Source: Adineta vaga
Taxonomy: Eukaryota; Rotifera
Length of the DNA: 64,000 bases
Assembly (NCBI GenBank): GCA_021613535.1
Contig: CP075496.1
Location: 1,364,001 to 1,428,000 of the forward strand
Direction: 5' to 3'
The stretch's first letter is position 1, and every line of letters starts with the position of its first letter. A model generated the notes under the pieces. The model saw only the letters and a list, made by a program, of their open reading frames with translations, was not told the DNA's origin and ran no database searches. The translations under genes were made by a program, and so were the position numbers. Of the stretch, positions 49,086 through 60,657 are shown one piece after another.

Positions 49086-51236
49086 TTATTCCTTTGGCAT
49101 TGAAAGATATCGAATATATTTTTCTATTTCCACTACATCCGGATGCTCTGGAGATAATTGATTTCGATAGATTTCTGCTGCTTTCTGATAATATGTTAAT
49201 GCTTGATTTAAATCACCTGAACCTTTATACATATGACCCATACCACGATAATCTGATGCAATATCTAAATGATTAGATGGAAGATAAATTGATTTAATTT
49301 TAATTGCAATATTATAATGTCCTACAGCCAAATAATAATGACCAAGTAAAAGTCGAATATTTGCCACTTTACTATGAGTTACACCTAAAACAAGATCATC
49401 AGCTGGAATTGATTTTTGACGAATAGCTAATACTTTTTCATAAGAATTCAATGCTTGAAAATATTTCTTTTGTTTTTCATAAACAGCACCAATTTTTTCC
49501 CAACATCCAGCTATAATTAAATCATTTTCATCCAATGCTCGCTTGTACACATTCAATGCTTTATTATATGATTCAAGTGCTTGTTTAAGATCATTTTTTT
49601 TCCAATAAATATCTCCAATAATCATATGACTATCTGCAAGACGAGAATCATCTGTATTTAATGTACGTGTTAATAATTCATGTAATTTTTTATACCATTC
49701 CAAACTTGAATCACAATCACCTTTATCAGCAGCGACTTCTCCAAGTGTATGATAACAAGTAACTAAATCTTGATGATCCGATGGTATATCATCAAGAAAA
49801 CGAAGATAAAATTTTTTTGCATTATCAAAATTTCCCATATCATAAAGAACATGTCCAAATGAGAATAAATCCATTTCTTTTGCACTATATTCTTTTTTTA
49901 AATTTTCAAATGAATTCTTCAAATCTTGATCATTTTCACTTGTTAAAACTAATCGAATAATACTCAATTGATTTTCATAATATTGAATTTCCATAATACG
50001 AAATATTGATCCAATCATCATTAGAATTTCTTGTTGACCAAAACAATAACTAAGCCAAATAATATTTGCAAATGGTTTTACACCATTTATACGTGGATCA
50101 GCGTCAATTTCGAATAAAACTCTTTGCATATCATATTCATCAGAACTATCCATACTATTTAAAAATATCAACGATGCATCACGATCAAGAGTTGTAGAAA
50201 GAAAATTATTTGTCATAAGAAAACCACCCATCGCATTTTTTAATGTATTAAATTGTTCATTAGTTAATAATTGTGCACGATAAAGTTGAATAGATTGAGA
50301 ATACTGATTTTTAATTAATTGTTGTTGAATATCAGAAATAAAGAAACGAAATAGAAAGAGCATATCAAGATTTTGAACACGTAATGCTTTATTTAACATT
50401 CGAAAAAGAAATGTTTGTCTTGTATACCATCTTAATGCTCGTGATGATGAATAATTTTGTTGAAATTCTTGTATAAGATTTAATTCACTTTTATTATCTC
50501 GATATTCTTGTTCACATAATTGAATAAGTTTTTCTCGATCATTAGAACTTTCTTTTATTCGAAGTAAACAATCAATTAGTAAATGTGAACGAATAAATTG
50601 ATCATTTGATTTATAACTAACATTCATATCAAATAAACTAATTGATAAAGGTTCATCAATTTTATTATGACTTCGACGTGCACAATCAGATTTTATTCGA
50701 GCAACAAGATTATCAATTTGTGTACTAATAGATTTGATCTAAAAGTAAACGAAAAAAAAATATCTTCTACAATTAACATTAAAATTCTTCATACTTTTGT
50801 AAATGCTTTACTCCATTGTGTATTTCGTTTATCATCATTGATATAAATATAAATTGCAAAGATTTGTCGATATTGATGAATTTGTGGTATTAATTCTTGA
50901 CCTAATTGATTGTTGATAATTAAAAAAATTCGATCTTGTTCTGGTATAGATTGTATATATTGTTCACAATTTTCGATTGTTTTAAATGTTCGAATATAAT
51001 TTATTGCTGTACGAAGTCGTTTTTGTGCATCAACATATTCTTTTGTATCATTAACAAATGGATCTATCCATAGAATTGAATACGTTTCAAGATTATCATA
51101 TTTTGAACCACTTAATAGTTTATCTGCAGTTAATATCGAAGAAAATTTTACGATTTGTACTCTATAACAACATTGAAATTAATCATTTCAATAAGGAAAA
51201 TCTTCTCATAACTTACAATGGTTTATTTTCAGACAT
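49086..51236 (-). CDS. Arginine-type ADP-ribosyltransferase fused to TPR repeats
   Basis: Three exons on the minus strand: 51236-51217, 51161-50795, 50738-49086; 679 aa, phases close. Residues 1-165 form an N-terminal domain (NLETYSILWIDPFVND, QDRIFLIINNQLGQELIPQIHQ) of the type that precedes the catalytic part in this fusion family. Residues about 166-400 are an ecto-ART-like (R-S-E class) domain with Arg283 in IQLYRAQ, the Ser motif FLSTTLDRDA (about 309-318) and the last motif GQQEILMMIGSIFRI (363-377). Six TPR units follow from about 405 to 670 (for example MIIGDIYWKKNDLKQALESYNKALNVY). No signal peptide is seen, so it is probably cytoplasmic. Enzymes of this class transfer ADP-ribose from NAD to proteins. 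The E-x-E motif reads Q-x-E here: the catalytic Glu366 stays, the first Glu is Gln364. The target is unknown. Confidence 0.9.
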
Positions 51237-51575
51237 GATTATTGAGCTTATGATCTTACTTTCGAAAGAGGAATATAGAAAAACAATCGATAACATGCTG
51301 TTTTTAAATGAATCATAATAATTATCCAGAGAATAAACGGTGCAGACTCACGTTTGACACTTCTAACCCTGGGAAATTAATTTTCTTCGTTATGACCAAA
51401 AATTTGATTAAAAATATTCTGAAGAAAATAAATGAACAAGATCACGAGAGACTCATGAACTATGTTGTTTCAGAAAAATAGTTTTTGTCTTTCAATTACA
51501 GTACTACATTAGATAATGATAATCTGACTTTATTACAAATGACAAAGATCAAACAGAAGAAATATTTATTTTTTG
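51237..51575. other. Spacer, promoter side of ART-TPR gene
   Basis: No feature recognised. The open frame at 51058-51318 on the plus strand is a shadow of the ART exons. Confidence 0.4.
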
Positions 51576-52756
51576 TTAGGAATCTGTTTTCATTATTTGT
51601 TTTAATGTATTATTGATAAGTAATCGTTCATATTGATCAGTTGATGATCGTTCAACAAAAGGATAAAATTTCTTTAATTCATTACAATCAATTGTTGATT
51701 TTGTTTCATAATTATAAAACTCATTTTTCATTCGTTCATATTTATGTGACCAAGATCCATAGACACATTCATCATTATACATTGTCCAATTAACACTAAG
51801 AAAATAATCACGTGGTAATCGTGGTGATGGTAACCATAATGAACCAAATGGACGAAGTTTTAATGGAAAAATCTTTTGTTTTGATATTGTTGAAATATGT
51901 TGCATATTTTCTTGCCATAAATGTGTAGTATTTTCATGATAGAAGATTAGATCAACAAATGGATAACGCCATGGATGTTCACTAAAACGTGGTGATGTGG
52001 AAAAATAAAATTTGTAATATTCAAATTCTTTTGGTGCATCCCAATGACGATAAAATTCAATATAATCTGGTGATAATGGAGATTCCAATTCAATTGCCAT
52101 ATTTAGACGAGATTTTAATTTAACTGACATCATTAAATCAATATCATCATCCCAAGGTATTAAGTCATGATGACGCCATGAACCTTTTTAGAAATAAATA
52201 GAAAAAAATTTGAACAAATCAATATTAAAAAAAAACAAAAATTAGGTTTACCGAGTAAAGTACCATCGATAATCATGTATTCAAGTGAATATTTTCTTGT
52301 TAATTGATCAAAATGTCTTAATAATTGCATCATAAGACGATGTTCACATTTATTTACAAGTCGAGGCATTGATGGTGCCGATTGCCAAAGATCGTAATCA
52401 TATGGAATTGTATTTCGTTGTGATAATGTTTGATTCAATTCTAATGGATTAGTTGAATTTGTATGATTTGTTTTTCGATGTAATTGTTGATGTTCGATTT
52501 GATGATCATGACAATTGAATTGATTAAAATTAACATCTTTCGAATTTAAGATTAAAAGTGGAAGTAAAGTTGTTGTTGTTGTTCTTGTTATATTTAATTC
52601 AATGTTGGGTTCATTTGTATTCAATCTATTCAATGATGTTGTTGTTGTCGTCGTTAAAAAATTAATAAATGTTAATAAAATAGTCAGCAAGAAAAAACTA
52701 AGACAAAATGAACGAATATGACTAGATGAAATTATTGAGTAAAAGCAAAGTGTCAT
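51576..52756 (-). CDS. LicD/fukutin-type transferase, type II membrane protein
   Basis: Two exons: 52756-52252 and 52183-51576 with a 68 bp intron, 370 aa, phases close. A short cytoplasmic start is followed by a signal anchor (SFFLLTILLTFINFL, about 19-33), a Thr/Asn-rich stem, and a LicD domain. The diagnostic core is split by the intron: MIIDGTLLG | SWRHHDLIPWDDDID (about 161-184), with the Asp-rich metal-binding DDDID. Downstream YPFVDLIFY and LRPFGSLWLPSP match the family. LicD/fukutin/FKRP enzymes transfer phospho-sugar alcohols (phosphocholine, ribitol phosphate) to glycans, in animals in the Golgi. The acceptor here cannot be told; the sequence is closer in plan to invertebrate LicD-domain proteins than to fukutin itself. 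Confidence 0.88.
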
Positions 52757-53340
52757 CGTTAATCTTTTTTTATTTGATCGTTTTCACTAGTTGTGTTCCA
52801 TAGTATATAATTGGTCAGTAGTTCGATAGACAAGACAAAGAAAATGAGAAAGAAAAGAAAAAGACATATGAAGGAAAGCTTGACCGAGATACAAGTCACT
52901 GTTCTCTTTTCTTTCGCTTGATCATATATATATAGACAGACACGAAGGATAAAAAATGATCGCTTACTGACATGAACATAGTTGAACAGATTAGATGGCG
53001 AGAGACGAAACAACAGAAACATAATCAAATCGTCGTTACCATTGCAATGTAGAGTGCCTATTAGAGAATTTATTTTAGACAAACTATTTTCAAACAACTT
53101 TTGAAAGGATTTTATTAAATATCACCTGATGAAGGCAATAATTACCAAAAGATACCGAAGGAAATTTTGCATGCAATTCTTTATTTTATTTTATTGTTAC
53201 AATTTTCATCGTAAAATATGAATATCCTTTCGAAAGAGGAAATAATAATGTTTGTTTGTAAATAAAATTTTACAAAATATGTCTACTATTTTAAAGATAT
53301 AATATATCTATATAATGAAATCCACTGTTCATGCACTATT
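52757..53340. other. 5' flank of LicD gene
   Basis: No coding signal supported; the minus-strand open frame 53097-52759 lacks domain or splice support and is probably promoter or 5' UTR. Confidence 0.4.
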
Positions 53341-53359
53341 CAGGGGCGCGACGCCCCTG
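53341..53359. repeat. GC-rich perfect hairpin
   Basis: CAGGGGCG, a 3-base loop CGA, then CGCCCCTG: a perfect 8 bp stem of nearly pure G/C in DNA that is otherwise strongly AT-rich. It lies at the left edge of a decayed gene copy, so it may mark a transposon end or a duplication breakpoint. Confidence 0.8.
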
Positions 53360-54262
53360 GATACACGTGACCAGAATATTTCATATCAACAATTTATGAA
53401 AGATAGTCCTTTTTTTCTTCCTATTGAAACAACAAATACAAATAATAATCAACAAATGAAACAAGATTCATCAAATATCTAAGATAATACTCAAATTCAA
53501 TCAAACCATTCGATCAAATCACTATTTACAACCATTTAATGTTCATCCTTCTTCACAAGATTATAAGGTAAAATTTTTCTATAGAGATCACTGAAAATAT
53601 CTTTTGATTTTAGCAAATATCAATTCAACAGCAAGAAATGAATAATTATGATCAAGTAAATTAGAAAATTTTCTTTATTCGTGAGATAATATTTTTTGTT
53701 TTATTTTCAAAGATCATTCATCAAGTATTGTTAATACAAATAATGTGCCAACTGATGAACAACAATCAGAAGAACAATGGCAACATCGTCGCGGTAATAA
53801 TGGTAATAATTATCGAGTTGGACAATATAATGGAAATGGAAACAAAAATTATAATCGTGGAAGTTCAAATAATTACAATCAACAACAATGGCGAGGACCA
53901 CGTTAGTTTTAAATTCATTTTTTCAATCTTATTTATTTATTTTATTTTAGGTGGTGGTCATAATGATGGTTCTTTTAGTGGTGGATAACGACAATATAAT
54001 GAATATAATAATGGTGGTCGTGTTGAATCTAATCCTAACTATCCTGGTAAGAGATAATAATTGATGAATTTCATATATATATATATTTATTTATTTATTT
54101 ATTTATTTATTTATAAATATTTCTAGGTAATCGTGGTGATAATTATCGTAGTGGAAATCGAAGAAATGGTGATCCTAATTACAATGGCAATGAATATCAA
54201 AGATCCTCTCAATATCAACATAGTAATGAACGACAAAGTTGTCTAGTTATATCTAATTAACA
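53360..54262 (+). pseudogene. Decayed RGG/Asn-rich RNA-binding-type gene
   Basis: Plus-strand coding-like blocks with intron-like gaps. A Gln/Asn-rich block (from about 53394) is interrupted by a stop after QDSSNI. A block around 53712-53903 reads QHRRGNNGNNYRVGQYNGNG and ends in QQWRGP at a possible junction. A block from 53951 has an in-frame stop inside GGHNDGSFSGG, followed in frame by RQYNEYNNGGR. A last block from 54127 (NRGDNYRSGNRRNGDPNYNG) ends at a stop near 54258. Composition (RGG, Tyr, Gln, Asn) is that of the disordered tail of an RNA-binding protein. Retained introns mean a DNA-level duplicate that has decayed. The parent family is not identified. Confidence 0.6.
54072..54117. 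repeat. TA and TTTA microsatellite
   Basis: AT dinucleotides followed by seven or more TTTA units, inside an intron of the decayed gene. Confidence 0.8.
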
Positions 54263-55060
54263 GCAATAAATGGTTATTGACAAGAGAACTTTTTGTTTTC
54301 TTGTCATCATCCTACTAAATGAACTGGATCTACGATGATGGTGTTTTTGTTTATTATGTTTATTTCGTTAAAACTTTTTAAACTGATGATAACAGATGTT
54401 TTTTTTTATCGTTTTCGTTTTTTATCTACTCTTTTTTGTCTTATTTGTGGATTATAATCATAAGCAGATAATAATAAGTAAGAAAAGAGATGATCAATAG
54501 AATATTTCTACAGGTGATACATATTTCATATTTAGATCTACATTTGTTCTTATCATATGTATCACGTAAGAAAGATCTCAGTTAACTTAGATTACAATCA
54601 TAATTGAAACAAACGATTTAAAACAGTAAAACTTATTTAATGATTGATTATATAATACTATACTATTTTAATTCAATTAAAATGAAGACAATAATGAGGT
54701 ATTTTAAGGATACAGATAAATGAAATCAAATTTGTTGTTAAATTGGTTCTAAAAAGTCTCATTCAATAAAGTACAGTGTACGAGCATCCAGAATAATATC
54801 CATTCTTTAGAAACATAAAGAATTAACGTCTTTCTGTGGGCATAAAATCAGTTTCAGCATGAATTTGCGTTTGTTACAATAGATCACAAATGGAATTTAT
54901 TGATTGTGCTCTAATAAAATACACAAATACGTATACTTGTAACAATAATTGACTGTTTCAAAATGGACTAAATGACGTCATGTTAATATCGCCACTGTTA
55001 GTGCGTTATCTCGCGAAAAAATTGGAATTGGAAATGCCAATCACTGACGCCTGAAAATGA
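54263..55060. other. Spacer
   Basis: AT-rich; no feature recognised before the foldback element. Confidence 0.4.
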
Positions 55061-55120
55061 ATCGCGATATCTGGAATTTCTACAAAAGCCAGAGAAAAAA
55101 AATATTACAGAAATGGGAAA

Positions 55121-55824
55121 GCGAAAATTGATCGAACGAAAATTGATCGACGTTAATTGATCGATACGAAAATTAATCGATAGAGAAATTGATCGATACG
55201 AAAATTGATCGTTACGAAAATAAGTGTATAAGAAAATTAGTCGACTGAGTTATTTTTGAGAGAATTTATTCTATGAAGAACATCTACATTTACAAGAACA
55301 CAACAAACCTTTACAGATTAATAAAGGTTTCAATTGTTGAGTTTTACTTAGCGTGAAAGTCGACATTTAGAACACAATAACTCATGATTTCACTCGAACA
55401 GTTACTTTAATACTTTGTCAGTGATCTATTGATCTGATTAGTTTATAATTAAGAGAAATTAGCTCTTAATTAAAGGTATTCTCTACGAATCTTAGGCTGC
55501 TTTCAAGTGATTGTATGATGTATAATTATTTAATTGCATCAGAGAATGTTTTATTATCAGAAAATTGTATTATTTAGGGATTTTCTCTTTATCCCAGTTT
55601 CGTTTTATTTTAATTTATCTCTATCTCCAGGATGAGAAAGATATCAGGATGTTATTTTTCTCTTATTCTGCGTCGTATTCTCTTATACAACGATTTTTGT
55701 TACAATCGACTTTCGTTTCGATCAATTTTCGTATCGATTAATTTTCGTATCGATCAATTTTCGTGTCGATCAATAATCGTCGATCAATTTTCGTTCGATA
55801 TTTTTTCAGTCGATCAATTTTCGT
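55121..55824. mobile_element. Foldback element with iterated GATCGA-type arms
   Basis: Two arms in inverted orientation. The left arm (about 55121-55250) repeats units of the form CGAAAATTGATCGA(TA). The right arm (about 55679-55824) repeats the complement TATCGATCAATTTTCG, and the order of unit variants (GACG-TTAATTGATCGA, then ATTAATCGAT) is mirrored between arms. The middle, about 430 bp, has no coding capacity. This fits a foldback-type non-autonomous transposon with subterminal tandem repeats. Exact outer ends are uncertain and no clear target-site duplication was found. Confidence 0.75.
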
Positions 55825-56141
55825 AGACTCTACAGAAATATCATAAAATGATTTTCTAATAAAACTGTCTTTTCTTTTTAAATAAAGCTAATTCCATTAT
55901 ATAGGTGGCGTTACAGTCTACGTCTTTTTGACATGATAATTCATGGAAAAAATGGAACTTGTGATACTTTTATTCACGAAACAAGCTTTGGAAAATTTTT
56001 TGTGTACATCTTTCTTTCTTGCGATAACTGACTATCATATGTATTCATAATCATCGCGGCTAAAAACATCAGTCATGTGTATTGTTTCATATTGCATTTC
56101 GTCTAGACGGCTTTGAATCGAATTCTTTTCTTTTGGACTTG

Positions 56142-56150
56142 TATATAAAG
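56142..56150 (+). promoter_or_regulatory. TATA box
   Basis: TATATAAAG in the proximal upstream region of the short gene starting at 56233. A transcription start about 30 bp downstream would exclude the ATG at 56158 and make 56233 the first usable start codon. Confidence 0.55.
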
Positions 56151-56232
56151 GCAGTGAATGTACATATCTCATCAGAAACAACTGCTTTCTTTATCGCTAT
56201 ATCATCATCACGTTATTGACGGTTTGAATACT

Positions 56233-56976
56233 ATGTCGTCTTGTTTGAAGAACTTTGATACTTACAAGACGGTCGAAGTGAAACATGAACCCATTGGTAG
56301 CGAAAATGTGATTAACATAAAATGTGAACAACTTGATGTTAAAAATATGTCGTTATTCACAACCGATGGAAATCACAACGAATTGCATGTAAGAGGATGT
56401 TGTTAATAAACGAAAACTATTGTCGAATTTTTAGGTATTAAATCAACTAATCATGACTACCTCCGATGAAGCAATTGTTAAGCAATATCGTTACAAACGG
56501 ATAGATATATTAATGAATATGAAGTTATGGGAAGGTAAATAAATCTTTTCTTCTTATTATTGTTAATAAATATGTTCTAGCGATGTTGAAAGATATCGAG
56601 TATTTTGAAGAAGCCCAATTAGTTGATGATGAGTTGCTTAATAAAAAATGGTATGTTACTTTCATTATTTAACTGAATTCATTTTGACGAACTCTTACAG
56701 GCATGCAAAAATCAATTTACTAATGATTAATTTCCGAAACGAAATGAGACAATCATTAGGAGCGAAAAGTAAATGAAAACTTTCTTGGATTTAATTTTAT
56801 ATGAGGTTGATCTTTTTTAGTATTGAACAGCAACAAGTTAATGAATTTATATATGAATATACACGAAGACAATATTGATAAAATGTTAAACAGTAAGTTC
56901 ACAAATTTGAAAGTAGATTTTCTAATTCTTAGTATATTCTCTTTTAGAAAAAACGAACAGAAAGCACAATCAATAA
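56233..56976 (+). CDS. Small multi-exon protein, unknown
   Basis: Six exons: 56233-56388, 56435-56534, 56581-56650, 56701-56768, 56821-56892, 56948-56976; 164 aa, phases close, all introns 46-55 bp with good signals. The protein starts MSSCLKNFDTYKTVEVKHEP, is acidic and helical in the middle (AIVKQYRYKRIDILMNMKLW, DIEYFEEAQLVDDELLNKKW) and ends in a basic KKTNRKHNQ. No signal peptide or membrane segment. I do not recognise any domain. An upstream in-frame ATG at 56158 exists but lies too close to the TATA box. The consistent splice structure argues for a real gene. Confidence 0.7.
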
Positions 56977-57214
56977 TTTTCAAAATTTTATTTTTATTCG
57001 GTGTTGATTTTGAATGATTAGTTGTCAATCATTTTGTATATTTTAATTCTTTGTTTATTGCTAATATAAATAAATATATCCTGTCAAATAACACTTTACA
57101 AGCTCTCATTTAGAAATAGAATATTCTAGTGTGATAATGTTTTCTGATTAAAAGCAAGACGATATATTCGATGAAATAGTCAGGAATTTTATGCAATATA
57201 TTATTGAACTTGAT

Positions 57215-57570
57215 GGTAAAAATCTTCTGATCGTTTAATTAAACATTTTCCATCGAAATGTGCAGTTACATAATCAATATTATTCGAATTAAATCGTTTT
57301 TTTCCAATATTTTCACTTTACTTGGATTTACAACAGGACACATGAGTTGAAGTGATTCTAATGTTTCATTTTCACTATAAATTCGTTTAATTCTATCAAG
57401 AATAAATTCACCAATAGATTCTAATAATCGATCGAAATAATTTTAATATAATCTTAATATACGTAAGTTCGGATATTTCAATGTATGAACAAAATGGTGA
57501 TCACAACATTCTGTTAATATTTAAGTTTCAAATTGTTTTGGCATTTGAGAATGATTATAGGAAGCGAACT
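57215..57570 (-). pseudogene. Minus-strand coding remnant with stops
   Basis: Read on the minus strand, one frame from about 57560 to 57300 gives coding-like sequence (CCDHHFVHTLKYPNL, then YFDRLLESIGEFILDRIKRI and SLQLMCPVVNPSKV) with two in-frame stops. After a run of A residues, the frame shifts and continues as NSNNIDYVTAHFDGKCLIK to about 57215. This is a typical decay pattern. The family is not recognised; a transposase or other repeat protein is possible. Confidence 0.5.
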
Positions 57571-57873
57571 TTGTGAAATACGAATATATAGAAGATTATA
57601 CATAGACAAAAGAACAAAATAATAATATTTAATGAACATGTTTTATCATTATCACAAATGGTTAATTTCTTCAGATAATAAAGTCTTATTAGCTTAAATG
57701 CTGACGATGATGCTGATGATGAATCAATTATTAAGCGATCTAATTTTAATTCAAGTGACTTCGATGATCGTTGACTGATTTCTCTGGTTGTGTGTAGTGT
57801 GAGTAACTAAACACGTTCGTAGTTGAACATATCGTAGACTTTCCGTGATTCGATTTTTCTTGTGTGGAAATCT

Positions 57874-58461
57874 GAGTCTATGGTCTTCTATATTTCAAAT
57901 TGAATTTTGGAAAATAAACGACCCTCGTACATATATTTAGAGCGAGAATTAAGGGAACTAACAAATCAACATCTTTCACAATGAATATACTAAGAAACAT
58001 TAACTTTTCTGAGAATAGTCTTTTGAACTAAAACCAATAAATTCACCCTCAATCAGATACGACCTTCATCAATCTTGTAATTATTTGAACTTCCAAATAA
58101 CTACAAGAATTAAGGGGACCAACAAAACTTGCAGTTATCAACAGAATATAACAACGTCATCGATAAATGTGAAGACTTTACTAAAACAAACTTTCATAAA
58201 TTCATATACATTCTAATTTCTTCGTCTAAGAAATTTCATTCTCATTCGTATTGAACCATTTTTTCTTCGATGAAAATAGTTGTTTAGACTGTGACTATGA
58301 AGAGTGGACCTATACACACTGCCGATCATCATAAAATAACAACGAAGTCATTTTATAAGTTTCGCAGCGTCGTTAGTCCCCTTAGTTCCTTACTTTCGGT
58401 TCGAAATAAAGTCTATTTTTTTTCTCTAAATTCAGATTGAAATATAATAGACCATTGTATG
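57874..58461. mobile_element. TIR element, left member of a back-to-back pair
   Basis: About 588 bp. The left end is a GAGTCTATGGTCTT tip followed by TATATTTCAAATTGAATTTT (57874-57908). The right end (58428-58461) is the related inverted sequence with GACCATTGTATG at its tip. Inside lie short inverted motifs around AATTAAGGGGACCAACAA and TTAGTCCCCTTAGTTCC. No coding capacity; a non-autonomous DNA transposon is the best reading. Confidence 0.65.
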
Positions 58462-59044
58462 CATATAATGGTCTTTTAAATTTCAATCAGAATTTTAACG
58501 AAAAAAATGAATCTTAGTTAAAACTGAAATGGGAGGACTAGCGGATTTAAGAAAACACACATTTTTGTAACTCATTATATAAAATGTTTTGCCTATAGTC
58601 TCTATTAACATGATAAGTTACGATAGTTAAGAGGACTAGAAGGAGTTATCATATTCAGAACATCAAAGCGATATCACGTATACATGGATGGATTCTTTTG
58701 ATTGAAAGCTTCAAAAATGCGAACTATTTCGCAATTTTCTTAGTCCTCTTAGTCCTCCTAGTCCTCAATATTGAGGGTGCAGGGGGGTGTTGGCGGTGTA
58801 ATGGAATAACTGAACAGTTGCATAAATAGATAACTAAATAGTTGAATACTTGAGTTCTAGTTTTGAGCACTATACTACGGGTATGGTTTCCACTCTAATA
58901 TTGATTCCGTATGAAATGTAATATCTCTGATGCTAGTCTTGAGGGTGGGTGTTGTTCTGTTAGATCTCCAAGTTCCGCAGTATATGTATGAATGGGGTGC
59001 GATTTTTTTAAAATTCAATTTGAAATATAAAAGACCATAGACTC
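58462..59044. mobile_element. TIR element, right member of a back-to-back pair
   Basis: About 583 bp, abutting the left member. It starts with CATATAATGGTCTTTTAAAT (58462 onward) and ends with AAAATTCAATTTGAAATATA followed by AAGACCATAGACTC at 59044. The outer 35 bp ends of the pair (57874-57908 and 59010-59044) are inverted copies differing at one position. Internal GGACTA/AGTCCTC motifs cluster near 58531-58550 and 58740-58765. Whether this is two elements or one with an internal palindrome is open. Confidence 0.65.
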
Positions 59045-59570
59045 GTTGATAAAGTGATAAATGTTCAAGAATAAATATGCGTACAAATGAAAATATTAGA
59101 ATATCATAGATATTTTCGTATTTCCATTCTTTGATCGTTATATGTTCGATAGTAAGCATGCGAAATCGACGAAAATTGCTCGTCAATTTCGACATTTTCA
59201 TTTTCGATTAGCTAAAACTAGATTGATGACATCGTTGGCAGAAAATTTTGCAAAACAATAGACAAAAGTTAGTTCGTCATTAACGAAGAGAGCCATTAGT
59301 GATTAAACGTGTTCGAGAAGGGAACGAGAGAGAAAGAATGATCAATCATTACTCAATGCATTGAGAGATGTGTAGTTTGACCAATAGCATTCGACATGCA
59401 GATAAGTCAACTCTATACTTGGATCGATAGGAAAAAGGAGGAAGAGAAATAATAATATTGTTTGCTGGCGTTGTGAACAATGTCCATGAGTTATTATTAA
59501 TTTTGCTTCGGAATTTACTGATTTACTGTTTCTCGTTCATTGCAGTAGTCCATTACACGCAGAAGCAAAG
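59045..59570. other. Spacer
   Basis: No feature recognised other than the possible promoter of the short open frame at 59575. Confidence 0.35.
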
Positions 59571-59574
59571 AATA

Positions 59575-60657
59575 ATGGCCCAAGAACTTGAACCGTCATC
59601 TGTAAGAAGCGTTATTTTTGTCATTATACATTTGTTTTTTAAAGAAAACTTATTCCTTAAGTAAGGTTCCTTTGGAATGGATAAAGTGTGAAACTCATGT
59701 GTTTCCAGTGAAATACTACACTGAAAGTCTTTATTACGAGAAGTCTTTAAAAATACTTTAATACCTAGTTAAGTTCGCTATATGTCGTATGACTGAGTGC
59801 TAATTGTAAAGTGAGTTGTCTCTGAGAAGAGTTAGGCATGTGGTATATAATAAAATTAAAATTATCTTCTCAACATTTGGATTTAGTTTGAACTTGTACG
59901 GATTATTTGTTTTGAGAAGGTTTTCTAAGTATAAGGTGGTTTGCTTTAGATGAATTTTAAAGCCATGTAAATTTATACTAAGAGCAATATACGAAAAGGC
60001 TGAATTATGTACTGGTTCCGAGAGATCGAAGATTGAGGTACCATTTATTAATCTAAATTTTATTAAATTCGATATTCGAAAAAACTAGAGATGAAGCTGT
60101 TTTTTCCGAAAACGAGATGCCACCCGTCGGCGTCACTGATTATTAGGGAAAGTTACCATAATTCCTTAAGTCTCGAATAGAAAATGATAAATGAAAACGA
60201 ATTTTATTTTTACCCGAGAATGATAAATTAGTTCTGCTGACAGAAATAACAGATCGATATATTAATGGAAAATATTTTTATTTCTAAAGCTGGAAATAAT
60301 GCGAATATTGTTTTTCTATTTACTTTTGCCTTGTCTAATAAATTTCTCAGTTTTTCTATTTGTTTTCTTCTGAAACAATAATATTAGAGGATCACTCGAA
60401 ATTGATTTGTGAGCCTAAAAAAAATCATTATTTTTGTCGTTACTCTATACCTGCAATTTTTGTTTTTCAACTGAAAAACCTTTTAATTTTTTTCTCAATT
60501 TAAATTATTGATCATAGGTGTAGTTTTATCGTGAATTGACTTAAAAAATTTATTATTTTAGGAACAAAGAAAAGCTATTAGTTATTCATATACTCAATCA
60601 CTGTGGGAATTATCTTGTAATGCAAATGGTTTTATTACCAAATTCGCAGGAGGTTAA
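59575..60657 (+). CDS. Possible two-exon gene or first exons of a truncated gene
   Basis: Exon 1, ATG at 59575 to 59601 (MAQELEPSS), ends at a good donor (GTAAGAAG). A later block behind TTTATTATTTTAG (about 60563-60657) continues in phase as EQRKAISYSYTQSLWELSCN and reaches a stop at the edge of the hairpin element at 60667. The intron would be about 960 bp, far longer than neighbours. The stop TAA coincides with the terminal inverted repeat, so the element may have cut off a longer gene. Weak evidence: short, no domain, unusual intron. Confidence 0.3.

Noticed and set aside
58875-59201. Minus-strand open frame of 108 codons
   Set aside because: It runs across the terminal repeat of a TIR element and has no protein-like features.
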